Assembly (NCBI GenBank): GCA_963969595.1
Contig: OZ018418.1
Span: 10,669,001-10,733,000 of the forward strand
Source of the DNA: Neckera pumila
Lineage: Eukaryota > Streptophyta > Bryopsida > Hypnales > Neckeraceae
Direction of reading: 5' to 3'
DNA: 64,000 nucleotides
Program-made: the position numbers and the translations under genes
Notes under the pieces: generated by a model
The model's database searches: none
Seen by the model: only the letters and a program-made list of their open reading frames with translations
What the model was told of the DNA's origin: nothing
In this document: in pieces, positions 23,650 through 35,669 of the stretch
Numbering within the stretch: the first letter of the stretch is position 1
Layout: every line of letters starts with the position of its first letter

Positions 23650-25618
23650 TTAACACACAATTAGGATGCTCTAGGTTAGTGTAAGTATCAAATATGGCTT
23701 TTGCAATCCATATATGCTTTGTATCACTAGCAGCCAATTGAATGGCAATAAAATACCCTTCAAAAAGATCATATACCAACCAAAAAGATGGCAATGAGCA
23801 ATTGTGAAGGTTCCCCAAGAAGGTATCATCCTCAGCAAATTCCTTACAAACTTCACCATCTTCATTAAGTTTGTCCTCTTATGTCGTCTTGATTCTGGAA
23901 GAAGGCCAGAAGTAGTCCTTCAACTCTGTAGTTGGTCCAATTGGCTCCTTCAAGGTTGCATTCACTGCCCGCTAATAGAATACCAAATGCTTGTTGTATC
24001 TCCTATCGTCTCCACTTCCATCTTCATTGCATAACATTTTTCAATATTGAATGAACCTAGATAATCCTTTGTAAATGTTATTCACGCTCTGCATTGGAAG
24101 GTGGACAACAGTTAGCAACTCCCCACAAGGCCATAAACTTTGTCCTTTAGAATACTCTTGCCACAATTTGATCCTCCACCTTCCTCTACTTCATGATTGG
24201 GACGCCTATCAAATTTAAGTAAAACTTGAATTGTTGTGGCTTGGTATGGCCAACAAAGGCATCTTCCCCTTTCAAAATTGAGCCTTCTATGAAAGCTTTG
24301 AGTCTAGTACCTCTTCAATAAGGTGAAGAGTTGTAGGTACAAAATTTACATCCATGAAGGACTTCATAAGGGATGGGATGGTAGGAAAGTTCTCTTTTTC
24401 TAATTGCGTATTCCATCTTCCAAACTAAGCGTCAATGTTGTCATGCATATGGCCAACTAACATGAAATTGACTTAAACCTTGCAAAAGATCTTTCTAATA
24501 GAAAAAAGGGACCAGACCATAGACACTAATCTATTCTTACTGTCTCTCGTGGCATTGTCCATTTGAATGTTTTAAACTAGAGGAAGGAAAGTTGCCAAAA
24601 TTGTGACTTTGGGCGCTATCCAAAGCGATCATTTGCAAATGTCCACTCCTTGCAATACCATGCAAAATAGAAGAGAAAAGCCCCAATCCTACAAGCAATT
24701 CCCTAGAGGAATACTTCTGAGGTAATTTGAGGTCCCATAAGAGCTTTACTAACAACCCTACTATGTAGTTTAAGTTGCAAAGAAATATATAAAGACTGTA
24801 ATGCATGTAACACACATCACTATGCCTATGAGCAATCATGCCCATCACTAACACCAGCAACTTCATGAGTCTATCAAGTTGCTTGTTCTTATGCAAGAAG
24901 ATAAGAGAAGCTGTTTTTGCATGGTCCATTTTGTCATGCATCTTCGTCAAGCATTTGTGAGGGTAGGTGCTTGACTAGACTGTTGTGACATCTTGACGTT
25001 GTGACATGTTGTGACACGAACAACCTTGACCTGTAGCAGTTTGTATACTTCTAGTTTTGATGCGCTTGAGTTGTAGGCATATGTTTCTCTAAGAGATGAG
25101 TCCATTCTTGTCATAAGCTAACAACAACAGTCCTTTTCAGAGTCTACAATCTATTACATTTAGAACAGTGTGAAAAATGTCTCCAAGCTTCTTGGCACTA
25201 TATTGAAGGAAGTTCAATTTTCTAATCTTACTTATATTAAAAGTTGAGACTTTTTTTAACCTAAACACATTGTTTATTGCATTGTCTTCAAGAATAGTCT
25301 CCATCCATTTGAACGTGGCTGGCAAAACCATAAACACTACCTTCTCTTTAGAAAAAAGAGTATATACAATGTGGTATATGCTTTGCAAACTTTTCAAGCA
25401 CACACTTCAGTGTTGTGGTGGCCTGAGGCATATGATTTTGAATCTTGTACATGCCCAAGTTATTGTGGGACTGAGCTTGTTCATTTGTGGCAGCATACCC
25501 TTGGAAACGATAAATGGTGGACTTTGAGACCCCCAAAACATGCCTCTATGTAGCCATGCAAACATCAATCTTTTTTACAGTGACCACCTTCTTGCCTTGA
25601 GCGTAACGATGGACCGAT
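23650..25618 (-). pseudogene. Decayed DUF7869-like gene, copy 2, 3' part
   Basis: On the minus strand, frames between 25536 and 24537 are largely continuous apart from a frame change near 25350 and several stops. The segment GMIAHRHSDVCYMHYSL (near 24840) aligns with GMVAHSHGDGAYAH of the copy at 3600-5531, preceded by KMHDKMDHAKTASLIF. Upstream, GVSKSTIYRF (near 25510) has a helix-turn-helix flavour. Downstream of 24537 the pieces are short and full of stops, and the GHTHEDID block is not clearly preserved. The gene is interrupted by the CACTA element at 25619 and continues at 29263-29617. Function unknown. Confidence 0.5.
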
Positions 25619-25739
25619 CACTACTAGAAAAATCCATGTTTGTTTAAACATAGATTTCACATAGTTTTATTGATAGAAAGACTTGATTAGGACAGCTTGA
25701 TTTGGACATTTTTTAGCATAGATTTATATTGATTTGGAC

Positions 25740-25880
25740 CTAACCCCCACTAAAAAAATTAAATTAAATTAAATTTTAATTTAAAAAAAAATTAAATTAA
25801 ATTTTAATTTAAAAAAATTTAAATTAAATTTTAATTTTAAAAAAAATTAAATTAAATTTTTTTTTTAAATTTCATCTGCT
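25740..25880. repeat. AT-only palindromic low-complexity tract
   Basis: Repeats of AAATTAAATTAAATTTTAATTT give a self-complementary sequence of about 140 bp. It probably forms cruciforms or is simply a replication-slippage product. Confidence 0.75.
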
Positions 25881-25947
25881 ATCCAAAAATTTCGGGCAGC
25901 AGACCAAAAAAAGTCCAGCCCACCACATAGGCATCTTTAGGAGGTTG

Positions 25948-26020
25948 GAGGCAAGGCTTGAACCCTGAACCTCTTGGCTAACAGCCAAGGACTCCAACCA
26001 TTGCACCATAGATGGAGTCC
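25948..26020 (-). other. tRNA-like sequence (Asn anticodon-like), possible SINE head or tRNA pseudogene
   Basis: On the minus strand there is an A-box-like TGGTGCAATGG (26008-25998), a 17-nt arm CTTGG-CTGTTAG-CCAAG (25989-25973) whose 7-nt loop would place GTT as anticodon, and a B-box-like GGTTCAAGCC (25964-25955). An acceptor stem is not convincing. The loop resembles plant tRNA-Asn. It sits inside a CACTA element and is not a functional gene call. Confidence 0.45.
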
Positions 26021-26199
26021 TTTGTTAAGAGAAAGTAATTTAGTTGTATTTATTCATTTTTGTCTCTATTTTTGCAAATTCAGCAGACTTTTGAGGCTCA
26101 TATCTCCTTCGTAATAAGTCCATTTTTCATGAAACTTGTTGGAAAAAGTAGATATTGAAGTCTAGTTTTAGTAGTAAGTTTTTTGTTTTGTTTTTTATA

Positions 26200-27450
26200 A
26201 CAAATGAAAACCATTGTATTAAAAGAACCAAAGTAACTACCAAGCCAAAGGCTAGACAAATGAAGAGAAGAGGAGCAACAAGACAAAGAACACAAAGAAT
26301 CAAATGAAGGAGCAGAGGGGAGGGTCCTCTTTACTCCAGCTAATTGAGCAGCCAACCCTAGTCGCTAAAACTGGAGTTTAGAGCCAAATATTAGTGAACC
26401 TAGACCAAGTTCTATCTGAATGTTGAGGCTGATGATGAGCGGTGAGCTCAGTCTTGAGTAAGGCTGCTTGGCCTGAATCAAGGAGAGCATTCCATAGTGA
26501 TTATTGGAGAAGAACAGTGGGCCAACGGTCTTGCACAAAAACCATGTAATTACGCGAGATCCAACAAAGCCAAAGGGCAGCCCCCCAAATAAGTGACTAT
26601 AATGTGCGGAATCTATGAAACATTTGGAGGGGAGGGTGTACCAAATATACATTGGGTTGCATCAAGTCTACTATGGGGGCCCAGAACTGGAGATACACAA
26701 TGAAAGTGGTGCATAATTGATAATGCATACTCCCAGATTTCTTGGGCCTGAGAGCACTCAAAAAATCTATAGATAGGAATTTCCATAGCTCCAAAACTGT
26801 AACATACACAAGATTGGTCAATACCGAGAGCAATTTGTGCTTGCCAGGAATTGACTGCTACGGCATTATGCTATATAGACCATATGAATATTGCATCTTT
26901 TTGAGGGTGGGCTTTCATCCAGAGATCTCTCCATGGTGGGGAGAAAAAATCTGTGAGTAGATTAGGCCACTTCATCCAGATATCTCTCTATGGTGGGAAG
27001 AAAGAATCTGTGAGTAGATTAGGCCACTTTGATGGTATGGAACACTTCAGCTAAGTCGAGGTGGTAAGGAGTTTTTGACCAATGGCTGTTGTACATTCCA
27101 TGAGTAGTTTGCCATTAGTCCATTTCCATTCCCTAGATTATATTGAGTGGAGAGAATGTCCCTTGCAAATAAAAGGTGGGTTGAACGCCTCTACCCCTTT
27201 TTGATTTGGACAACTCGAATTTGTCAGACAATTCCCCTGCGTGTTGAATCAATTGCTAGATCTGGGATTATAGATAGTTGTCTTGAGCATATGCCTACTG
27301 TGGCACATGTAGAACCACATAGAATAGAGACAATCTGTGCTTCTGGGCAAAATAAGGCAGAGTCAGGATCACAAATTTGCCAGGTAATCTTTGGTAACGG
27401 ATCAGTGGGCAATGTATGAATGCCAGCCCAATCCCCTATGAATGCCCGAT
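26200..27450 (-). pseudogene. LINE-type reverse transcriptase fragment (zf-RVT region)
   Basis: Minus-strand frames show PPWRDLWMKA, then AIFIWSI, IDQSC, MEIPIYRFFECSQAQEIW and, after a frame change, IWGAALWLCWISRNYMVF. This order resembles the zinc-binding zf-RVT region and following tail of plant non-LTR (L1-type) reverse transcriptases, where the usual text is C..CG..ET..H.FFEC..A..IW. Many stops and frame changes. Being inside a CACTA element, it is either captured sequence or a later 5'-truncated LINE insertion. I could not find flanking duplications or a poly(A) end. Confidence 0.5.
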
Positions 27451-27479
27451 TTGGCTGGTTGATGAGGAGCTGAAGCCAG

Positions 27480-29210
27480 CTTTGTGGAAATTGTAGTAAA
27501 ATTTTCAGTTTTTCAATTGTAGTAATTTTAGTAGTAAAATTTTCAACTTTATAACATGTTTTGAAAATCAGACAAGCATTTTACTACAGGGGGGTTTAGC
27601 CAAAGTTAGTGAGTTGTATTTATTCATTTTTGGTGTCTATTTTGCAAATTTAGCAAACTTTGGAGGCTCATATCTCCTTCATGGTAAGTCCTTTTTCCAT
27701 GAAACTTATTGGATAAAGTAGATATTGAAGTCTAATTTTAGTTATAAAATTTTCAATTTTTTCTAATATGTTTTGAAAGTTTGTCAAACATTTTCCTAAA
27801 GGGGGTTCAACCAAAACTTACAATGTAATAGTTCCATTTCTGAATAGTTCAAATTTAGAAGTTCAAATAGATCAAATTTAAGAGTTTGAATAGTTGAAAA
27901 GTCACATTTTGAATAATTCAAACCTTAAAGTTCATATTTGAACCCTAATTAATTTACCATTGTCTCCTGAAGGAACCAAATATTTTTCTTCAAATTTTAT
28001 GTTTTTTTGGAAATGTGAAGTTTTGATTTGCTGTATTTTTACTTGTAATTAAAAAAATGTGATGAACCTTAATTTTTGTGCCATCTAAGCATCTTGGTGA
28101 TAAAATTACCTGTAGGATTTCTTTTTAGTGCAATTTCCTAAAAAAAATCATTTTAAAAAACTTAAATCAGTTTGCTAGAATAACCATTTGGATTATTGTG
28201 TTTTAATTCCATCCCAAAGCTATAAATAGTCTAATTTTTTACAATCTTGAATGTACTTATCTTTGACAATTTTTTAAAGATTGAAAATGAAGTGCTGTCT
28301 TTTTTAACTTTTTTCTAGAGAGTTTAAATTCAATTCTTCAATACAAATTTTCTTTATCTCAAAGTCCTTAGTGCAAAAATTTCTACAAATGACAATCAAA
28401 GTCATTTGAAATTGCAAGCTAGCATTAGAAAAAAAGATTCATTCTAAATTTGAATGCTAATGTATGTCTTAACTTCCAATTTGCATAGTCAAACTTCAAT
28501 TTCAATCAAATTTCAATTGACTTGAATTGAATCAAAATTTGAATTTTCATTAAGTTATTTGAAATAGAAATTGCATTCAAATCAAACTTGAACTAGAATT
28601 GAATTTGAATAAAACTTTGATTAAATTTTAAGCTAGAATTGTAATTATTGTTTTTCATTGGAATTTGAATCAAATTCAAAATCAAATTCTATTTGTTAAA
28701 ATTTGATTAAAATTCAAAATCTAGATTTATGCATTGCAAAAGATTTCAAATGATTTCAAGATATTTTGGAAGATTTCAAAAGATTCTAAATGATTTTAAA
28801 AAAATTCTAATAGATTTTAATAGATTTTAGAAAAATTCCAATAGATTTGAAAGATTCTAGTAGATTTTTAAATGATTCTAGTAGATTTTGATAGGTTTTC
28901 AAAAGATTCTAGAAGATTCCAAAAGATTTTGAAAGGCTCAAAAGATTCCGATAGATTCCAAAAAGATTTTTGAAAGATATTAAAATTTTCAAAAAAACTA
29001 CTTGAAATTGGTTAGAGTCTTTGTATTTTGTTGATTGTACATTTTAAATCAACAATTTTTGGCAATTTATGTTGATAGGAGACAAAATTTTAATTGATTG
29101 ATCATTGTATTATTGAAATAAATGTAAACCTTTGTTGTTCAAGCAATCTATGTTGATTGTTCAAAGAAAATGGACAAATGTGCCGTTTTAGTATATATAA
29201 TTGTTGAAAT
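27480..29210. other. AT-rich interior of the CACTA element
   Basis: No gene. 27600-27800 partly duplicates 26040-26200 (both contain GTATTTATTCATTTTTG and TCATATCTCCTTC). 28730-28990 is a string of diverged AAGATTT/TAGATTTTA words. 28200-28350 resembles arms of the TTAA foldback family. Confidence 0.5.
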
Positions 29211-29262
29211 CAACAAAAATCAACACAATCTCTGCGAAAACGGGCCCCCTTTTCTAGTAGTG

Positions 29263-29617
29263 GATTGATGTACGTCCAATTTCTTTTAGTACAAAAATGT
29301 TGAGTTGTGGTACATATGTTCACAAAAAGTCCAAATCTTTTCTCTTGGAAAAAGTTGAACCAAGTTGTTTGAACAACAAAATTTGCTAGATACAAAATTG
29401 ATAGACTCTAGAGTGAATAGGTCTTTGGCCTTTACACAAGTTTGAAGATGAGAATTTCTAACCAAGCTTGTATACAATCTTGCACATGAAGAAGATGGCT
29501 ACGAGAAGTTGGATTGTCAACAATTGTACTCATATCAAACCTTGTGATTGCAAAGGCTTGCCCCATTCTAGTATACTTGTTGAATGGACTACGCATAGAG
29601 AGAGTACTTCCATTCAT
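29263..29617 (-). pseudogene. DUF7869-like gene, copy 2, 5' part
   Basis: Two minus-strand frames (29617-29432 and 29395-29210) are in the same phase, separated by stops. The text includes RSPFNKYTRMGQAFAITR and DCIQAW. It adjoins the CACTA element and, across its single GAT target, continues into the frame at 25618. Assignment to the same gene rests on position and strand, and weak N-terminal resemblance is all I can see. Confidence 0.35.
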
Positions 29618-29619
29618 CC

Positions 29620-31127
29620 AAAATGTCTACAATATGTAGGGACTTTGAGATTTGGACCTTGACAAGAGAATCTCCTAGGGACCATCACAACCCAAGACAA
29701 GGTCAAAGTTGATGCTATGACAAATTTCCTCCGCCACCAGAAAACATATCACTTAAGTCAATTCCATTCCAATTATAGAGCAATTTGTAAGGAGAATTTG
29801 GCATTGAGAGAATTCTGAAATATATACATCATCCTATAATAGTTTAACTTGATTTGAGTTAGAATTGCAAAAAAACAATCTCACATTAATATTTCAAATT
29901 TTTGGAGAGTTGCTTAGTATCTTTTGTTAGTTCTAGTCAAATCAAGTTAAATGGGCTCACTATCCATATTTATTTCAGTCATTCATTGCACAAGATTCTA
30001 TGGTACAAAAGAAACTATTGATTATTTGTTTTATAATTAGTATCTCCAAATTTGACATGTAGTACACTTCCAATACTTGAAGGTTCAATTTAATTTGAAT
30101 TGAATTAGGAACTTCCAAACTATGCACAATAGTCCATATTTGTCGACCTAAATTAGTTTTTTGGCTATATATTCCATAAAAAATGTACATTAAAATTTTG
30201 TTACACATATTTCTTTTATTTGACAATTACATCTTCAACCTTGGTGGTTTTGTTGTTCCAAGTATCTATGGTTGTAATTAAACTCAAATCAAGTTGAACC
30301 TACAAAATTTTAATACCAATACATCTAATGAGTATTTGCAATGAAATATTCTTCAGAAATTGACAATTCAACTCGATTTGAGATTAATTGTGGCATTATT
30401 TCTTGAACACTAGCACTTGAGCTGAGTAGATTTGACTACAATTCAACTTGAGTTGAGTAGATTCAAAAAATCTATAGTACTGCAGAAGTGAATGTTAGTA
30501 CATTCTACATTCAATTCCTTAAGAATCGGCGCATTTAACAAGAAAACTTCCATTTCCATTGTGCGCAAACAAGCAAGCACAAAAATATGCACTACAACTG
30601 AAATAAAATAGAACATTATGTGAATAGAAGAAGTCATATGAAAGTCATATGAAACAATGTGTCATATGTATACTAGTTTCAACTCTACTACACTAAAAAT
30701 AATATTCACACAAGCATTCCAAATATCCCCATGGCATAAAAAAACATTCTTATAGTCACGTGCACTTCAAGAGAATATAGAAAAGAATAGCAAATTGTAA
30801 ATGGCTAGATGTTTTGGTTGGACACACAACTTTTGCAACAAACAAGCAATTGATTGCAAAAAAATCAACAACATTGTACACCAATGATGTATTCTACACA
30901 AGCACAAATACAATGTGAACAATAGAGGACATGAACACAGCAATTGGCGAACACCAAAATAATGGATAGGAAAATGCTTCATCCAAGAGGAGACAGACTA
31001 GCGCATAGAATCGGAAGAATCCCGATGGAAGGAGTTGGAGGGGATTTGAAATGATCATCCACGGATGGCCTGCATACATTTGAAGGGATTTTGAATTAAT
31101 GTGGGGACTTGTGTGATTTTGATTTGA
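29620..31127. other. AT-rich interval without recognised gene
   Basis: Only short frames. No terminal repeats or RNA genes recognised. This is the left flank of the 24-kb element. Confidence 0.45.
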
Positions 31128-31135
31128 GGCACATA

Positions 31136-31405
31136 CAGGGTTGTCACATTTTAACCTTTGGAGCAAAATCACATCCAAAATGGGGACGTCCGGACGTCCG
31201 GACGTAGCAGACGCACCGGATGACATTTGGCAGCCGCTGGGCATTGACCGGTTGGTTGGCTGACGGGCGTCGGTCGGTCTGTCCGACAGCTAGTCGGACG
31301 CACCGGTCGGTTGGTTTGTCCGACGGCTGGTCAAACGCGCTTTATGTTGGACGTGCTGTCGGTCGGACGAGTGGTCGACAAACAGGCGGTTACAATGGAC
31401 GTTTT
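31136..31405 (+). repeat. Left terminus and subterminal GTCGGAC array
   Basis: CAGGGTTGTCACATT is followed by GGACGTCCGGACGTCCGGACG and about ten GTCGGTCGG / GTCCGAC / GTCGGAC words to 31405. The terminus shares 13 of 15 bases with the one at 6205. Confidence 0.65.
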
Positions 31406-31811
31406 TTTGGGTGGTGAGTGCAAGTTAACTTTTGCAAATGAGTTTTAGATTTAGGAAGATCTAGTTTTAAAACCTCTTCAATTGCAATTGTCATTAAAAA
31501 ATGTACGAACGGCACACACAATGTAAGCATTTTTTTCATTTCAAAATTCACAGAACTTGGGCAACTTTGAAGACAAAATTGTTGCATTATGCAATTACAT
31601 TTTAGAATGTCGTGCTCCATTCACAATAAAATGCACACAATCAAATTTTATTGAATTTGTCCTTTTGTATTGGTTACCACAAAACCTTCATGGTATTCTA
31701 AACATCAATAGGCAAATCAATGTACTACAGTGAAGCGGCAATAAACAATTGATTGCCACATAGTACCATCTATGTATCATAAGTATTTGGACACCAAGGT
31801 TTACATCCCTT

Positions 31812-34800
31812 CTAAGGATTGTAATCAGTGTCTCCCTTCACTTCAGCCCCACTACTCTCACCTCTTCTTTTCCATCCGGTGTCTTCATTGTTGGATGCCT
31901 CTTCCATATTGTTTGATGAAGATTGTAGAATTCTCACTCCGAAACCATGTGCTTCCCTAGATTGACATGATCTTGTTGATTTGCCCTCCTTTTTCTTCAT
32001 TTATACTTTTAATATGGACTTCCCAATGCATTTCCTGAGGCCATGGATTGATTTTATTTTTGTTATTAAACTAGGCTGAAGTGCATTTAGGGGGGATCTG
32101 CTCACATTTGCTTTCTTTGATGGAGAGATTGCAAAAGGTTCTATTACTCTTTTCTTTTTATCTATTTTGGACTCTTTCACCACTGATTGTCCTACTTTTT
32201 GGCCTTCTTAAATGATTATCTTTGTTCCATTCAAGGATTGCGGTGTACGGGTCGTTGATTTGAGAAGACCTTGTGATGGATGGCAAGATTGTTTAGCAAA
32301 CATTACAGCCAACATCTTGTCCTTGTCATTATCACTACGTGATGAAATGGATAGACTTCAATTGATGGAAGGATCCACTTCTTTAGGGATGCTGAATTGT
32401 TGTTTTCCAAATGATGAGCCTCCGGAACCATCCAAAGTTGTACTAACAATTGTAAGTACTATACGTAGACACGGTGCAAGACTGGTATGTGGTGGTAATT
32501 GGGAATCTCGCACAAGTGCCTCCTTCCCTTTTCCATTGCGGGTTAGGATTGGACTCCCGGACTTCATGAAACGTATATCTTCATTCTCTTCCACTTCACG
32601 TGGTTTGACATTCTCCATCCTTGGTTCACCACTCTTCTTGCTTGCCGATACCGCTTTCAATTGAACCCTTGTATTCACCACATTCATTGGAACTTTTACC
32701 TCCAATCCGCCCTTGTCATTGTCTTTGTCATTTTGTTTCGCTCGTGCCACTACCGTGGATGGAGATTCGGAAATTGGAATGTCTTCATCCATTTCAAGAG
32801 TCCTACCATTGACAAGCATTGCCCCATTTATTGCCGCATCTTGTACATTGGTTTCCTCCCTATCCGCTAAAATCTTTTCGTTAGTCAACAACCTAGTCCC
32901 ATCCATATATTTGGCTATTGGAGGGTTCTCTTCATCACATCCACGATTGTCTTCATCTGATGTATAATTGTAGACGTCTCAATTATTGGCTCCCAAATCT
33001 TCATTGTTCCGATTAGGGCTTTGAAACGGCTCATCGTTCGAATTGGGCTAATCGTAGTTCACAGCATCTCCGTCATAAAATGTAGCCTCACCATCTTCAC
33101 CATCCAAATTGTGCATGTCGTTGTCCATAGCACCCCATCATCGGATGGAGGCTCGCCATCTTTTGAATCCTCATTTTTGGAGATAGGCATCTCCCTATCT
33201 TCAAAAAGCAGGTTCTTGTGGTACCATTTTTTCTCATCTCTATCCTTGGATTGGGCTAAGACTTTTGAATTGGTGTACACATACACCAAATCATCTGCTC
33301 TTTGTGGCTTCAACTTGTTCCTAGATTTGTAGTGAACAAAGGAAAAGCTACTCCAATTTTGTTCACACAAAGAAGAGGAGACTGGTTGTGCCAGTATTCT
33401 CTTGGCAATTGGAGCAATGAGCTTCCTACATGTGCCTTCAAATTTCCCCCAAGCATGTGCTGACAATTGTTGTTCACTTGGCTCCAACATGTTGTGGAAT
33501 GGCGGTTCCCTATGTCGAAAGGCAACAAACTCCTTCACGACCGCGGCGTAATCTCTTGGTTTACAAATTTTCATGAGAACACGCTTGCATGCCTCTATCA
33601 CTTTTTGATCATCGGCTATTTCTTCGTCTTCAAGAAGATAGGGGTTCAGAAGAGCTCCTGCAAAATGTAGATTGGTCTCCACCATTTTGTGTCGGTCTTT
33701 AAACGACGCCAACAGTGGATCGGCAAGATCCTGGCTCAAACGAAAAAGGCTCTTCAACCATACCGGAGACGTGTTTTTCTAAATTTCTCATAATGTGCAA
33801 AACCTTGCCCATGCAGGGCGTCTTTGCATCCATATCACGTAGGCCATACACAATAGGACCCACCAAATCCTTAAAATTTTGACAATGGTGCCTGAAATGC
33901 TTGCTCACAAGTAGTCTGGATACCTTTCAAGAGTGAATGCAAGATTTTGATGTCCGCCCTTACTTCCTCACATACTCATTCCATTGCGGGTCCTTCACTG
34001 TCTGTTGCAATGGACCCTTCACCTTCAACAAACATGCAATTGTGATGAAATTGGAGGCAAACCTTGTTTCACCCGGCATCAACAAGCTATACTTTGGCTC
34101 GTACTTTTGAAATATTGCAAGAAGCATATGCCTGTGCTTGAAGAACTTCACTACGGTTTTGGCATTCTCCACTTGCTCCGTTATCTATTCTTGTTTTTCC
34201 CAATTTTCTAGCAACAAATTCAAGGCATGCACTGTGCAACTTTGGAAAAAAATGTGTGGATATATACCGGTCACCAGAGCACATGCTGTTGGGTTCACAG
34301 GCGCATTGTTTGTAGTCACTTGGACCACATTTTGAGGGCCCACTTTGACTATGAATGTCTCTAGGAGGGAGGCCAAATACGCAGCATTCTTCTCGGCCCC
34401 AGTCGTATCCACTGCTCCTAGGAATTGCTCACCCGCAGAGGACACGAGCATGGCATTTATCAATGGCCGATTCCCGGTCGAGCTCCATCCATCAATAGAC
34501 AACGTTGCTCCAAACTTCCTAATGCTGTCTGCGGTCCTCTTCTATAGATTTGTTTGCACCTCCGCCATTGCTTCGTCAAGCAATTTATTGCATAGATTGT
34601 TGTACAATGGCGGGATGTAGGGCCTATGGAACTGAGCTGTTCTCTTCACTGCTTCTTTGTACGCTGGATGTTGAGCTACAGCAAATGGTATGTTGGCCGC
34701 ATAAAAGAACTTGGCCAAGATCGCATTTAAATTTTGTTTATTGGGCATGTCAAATCCATCCAATAGCCTGCTTTGCCTCTGCGGCCTACTGCTTGATCCC

Positions 34801-35210
34801 CGTGCAATTTCAAGTTTGCTTGATGTTTGTGTATTTGTATTTCCATCAAAGGCCGCACAAAAAGGTTGCTCCTATGCTGTGCATGAGTCTTCTTGTGTAG
34901 AAAGAGATGTGTGTCTCCCATTTGAAACATCACTTTCGACCATAGGCGTGCCATTGCCATCTACATTGTCTCCTGTAGATCTTCGTGGGATAGGCCCATT
35001 GCAACAAAGAAATAGATTTTGAACTTGAGATGTCAACTTTGGACAAAGGCAAGCTCCGTTATCTTTCAAACCTGATGTGCCTTTATATCCTAGAGGGCTG
35101 AACAAACGGCTTGTTTTCCTAGCAAACACCAACTTGCAAGCTTTGCATTCCACTTTACCAACTGACGAGGTACCATACCAATAAGACCAATCCTTTCTCA
35201 TAGTGACCAC
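31812..35210 (-). pseudogene. Decayed hAT transposase 2 of the 24-kb element
   Basis: On the minus strand: a BED-like finger (VECKACKLVFARK...LGYKG) from 35210, FFYAANIPFAVA near 34710, LSIDGWSSTGNRPLINAM near 34500 (first catalytic Asp region), QVTTNNAPVN near 34330 where the second Asp is replaced by Asn, CTVHALNLLLENW near 34230, MPGETRFASNF near 34070, and the dimerisation motif SLCEQNWSSFSFVHYKSRNK near 33360. A hydrophilic tail with Lys-rich basic patches (KIDKKKR near 32165) continues to 31812. Stops include TAGs near 34540 and 34180. Frame changes occur near 34870, 33940, 33740 and 32950. It is similar in order and length to hAT 1 but clearly diverged. It was presumably the mobiliser of the large element and is now inactive. 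Confidence 0.78.
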
Positions 35211-35504
35211 TTCGGATTCTTTATATTCGAATGAAATTGAAAATGTAACGCAGTAACGGTTTGATAAATTTTGTCAAATATATGACAAACAATGTGTGTA
35301 CAAAGTCTTGATAACCAAGGCCCCCTGTCCATTGAACTATACATTACCAAGCAAGGGACCCAAAATTGGGTCGGACCTAGCCCTTGGAAATCAAAGCATT
35401 CAGTTTCTCAGGAGTGCTTGCAAATGACAAATTTTTGGAATTTGTAGGTCTGAAGTCGCTAGTGACCATTGAACAGAGCACAAAGAACACTGTTTCAATC
35501 CCAA

Positions 35505-35665
35505 CGGCCCGGCGGTGTCCCAATGGGATGCAAAGTTGGACGGGCTCGGACAATTGGTCGGATGGGGGTCGGACTGGTTCAGACTTCAGTCAATAGGTTG
35601 GTCGGCGGTGGAGAGGTCAGACAAGCTCCCCGTCTGATTGTCGGACGGTCGATTGGCTCATTTGA
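35505..35665 (+). repeat. GTCGGAC array upstream of hAT transposase 2
   Basis: Words GGTCGGATGG, GGTCGGACTGG, GGTCGGCGG and GTCGGACGGTCG occur about 300 bp upstream of the minus-strand transposase start. Confidence 0.55.
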
Positions 35666-35669
35666 TTTG

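Larger units (their letters stand above)
25616..29265. mobile_element. CACTA (En/Spm) element, 3,644 bp, non-autonomous, TSD GAT
   Basis: The element occupies 25619-29262. Its left end is CACTACTAGAAAA and its right end TTTTCTAGTAGTG, a perfect 13-bp inverted repeat. GAT flanks it at 25616-25618 and 29263-29265. CACTACTAGAAAA is a familiar plant CACTA terminus. No TNP1/TNP2-like coding was recognised. The interior holds a LINE-like minus-strand fragment, a tRNA-like sequence and long AT-rich low-complexity stretches. It is inserted in the minus-strand DUF7869-like gene. Confidence 0.9.
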
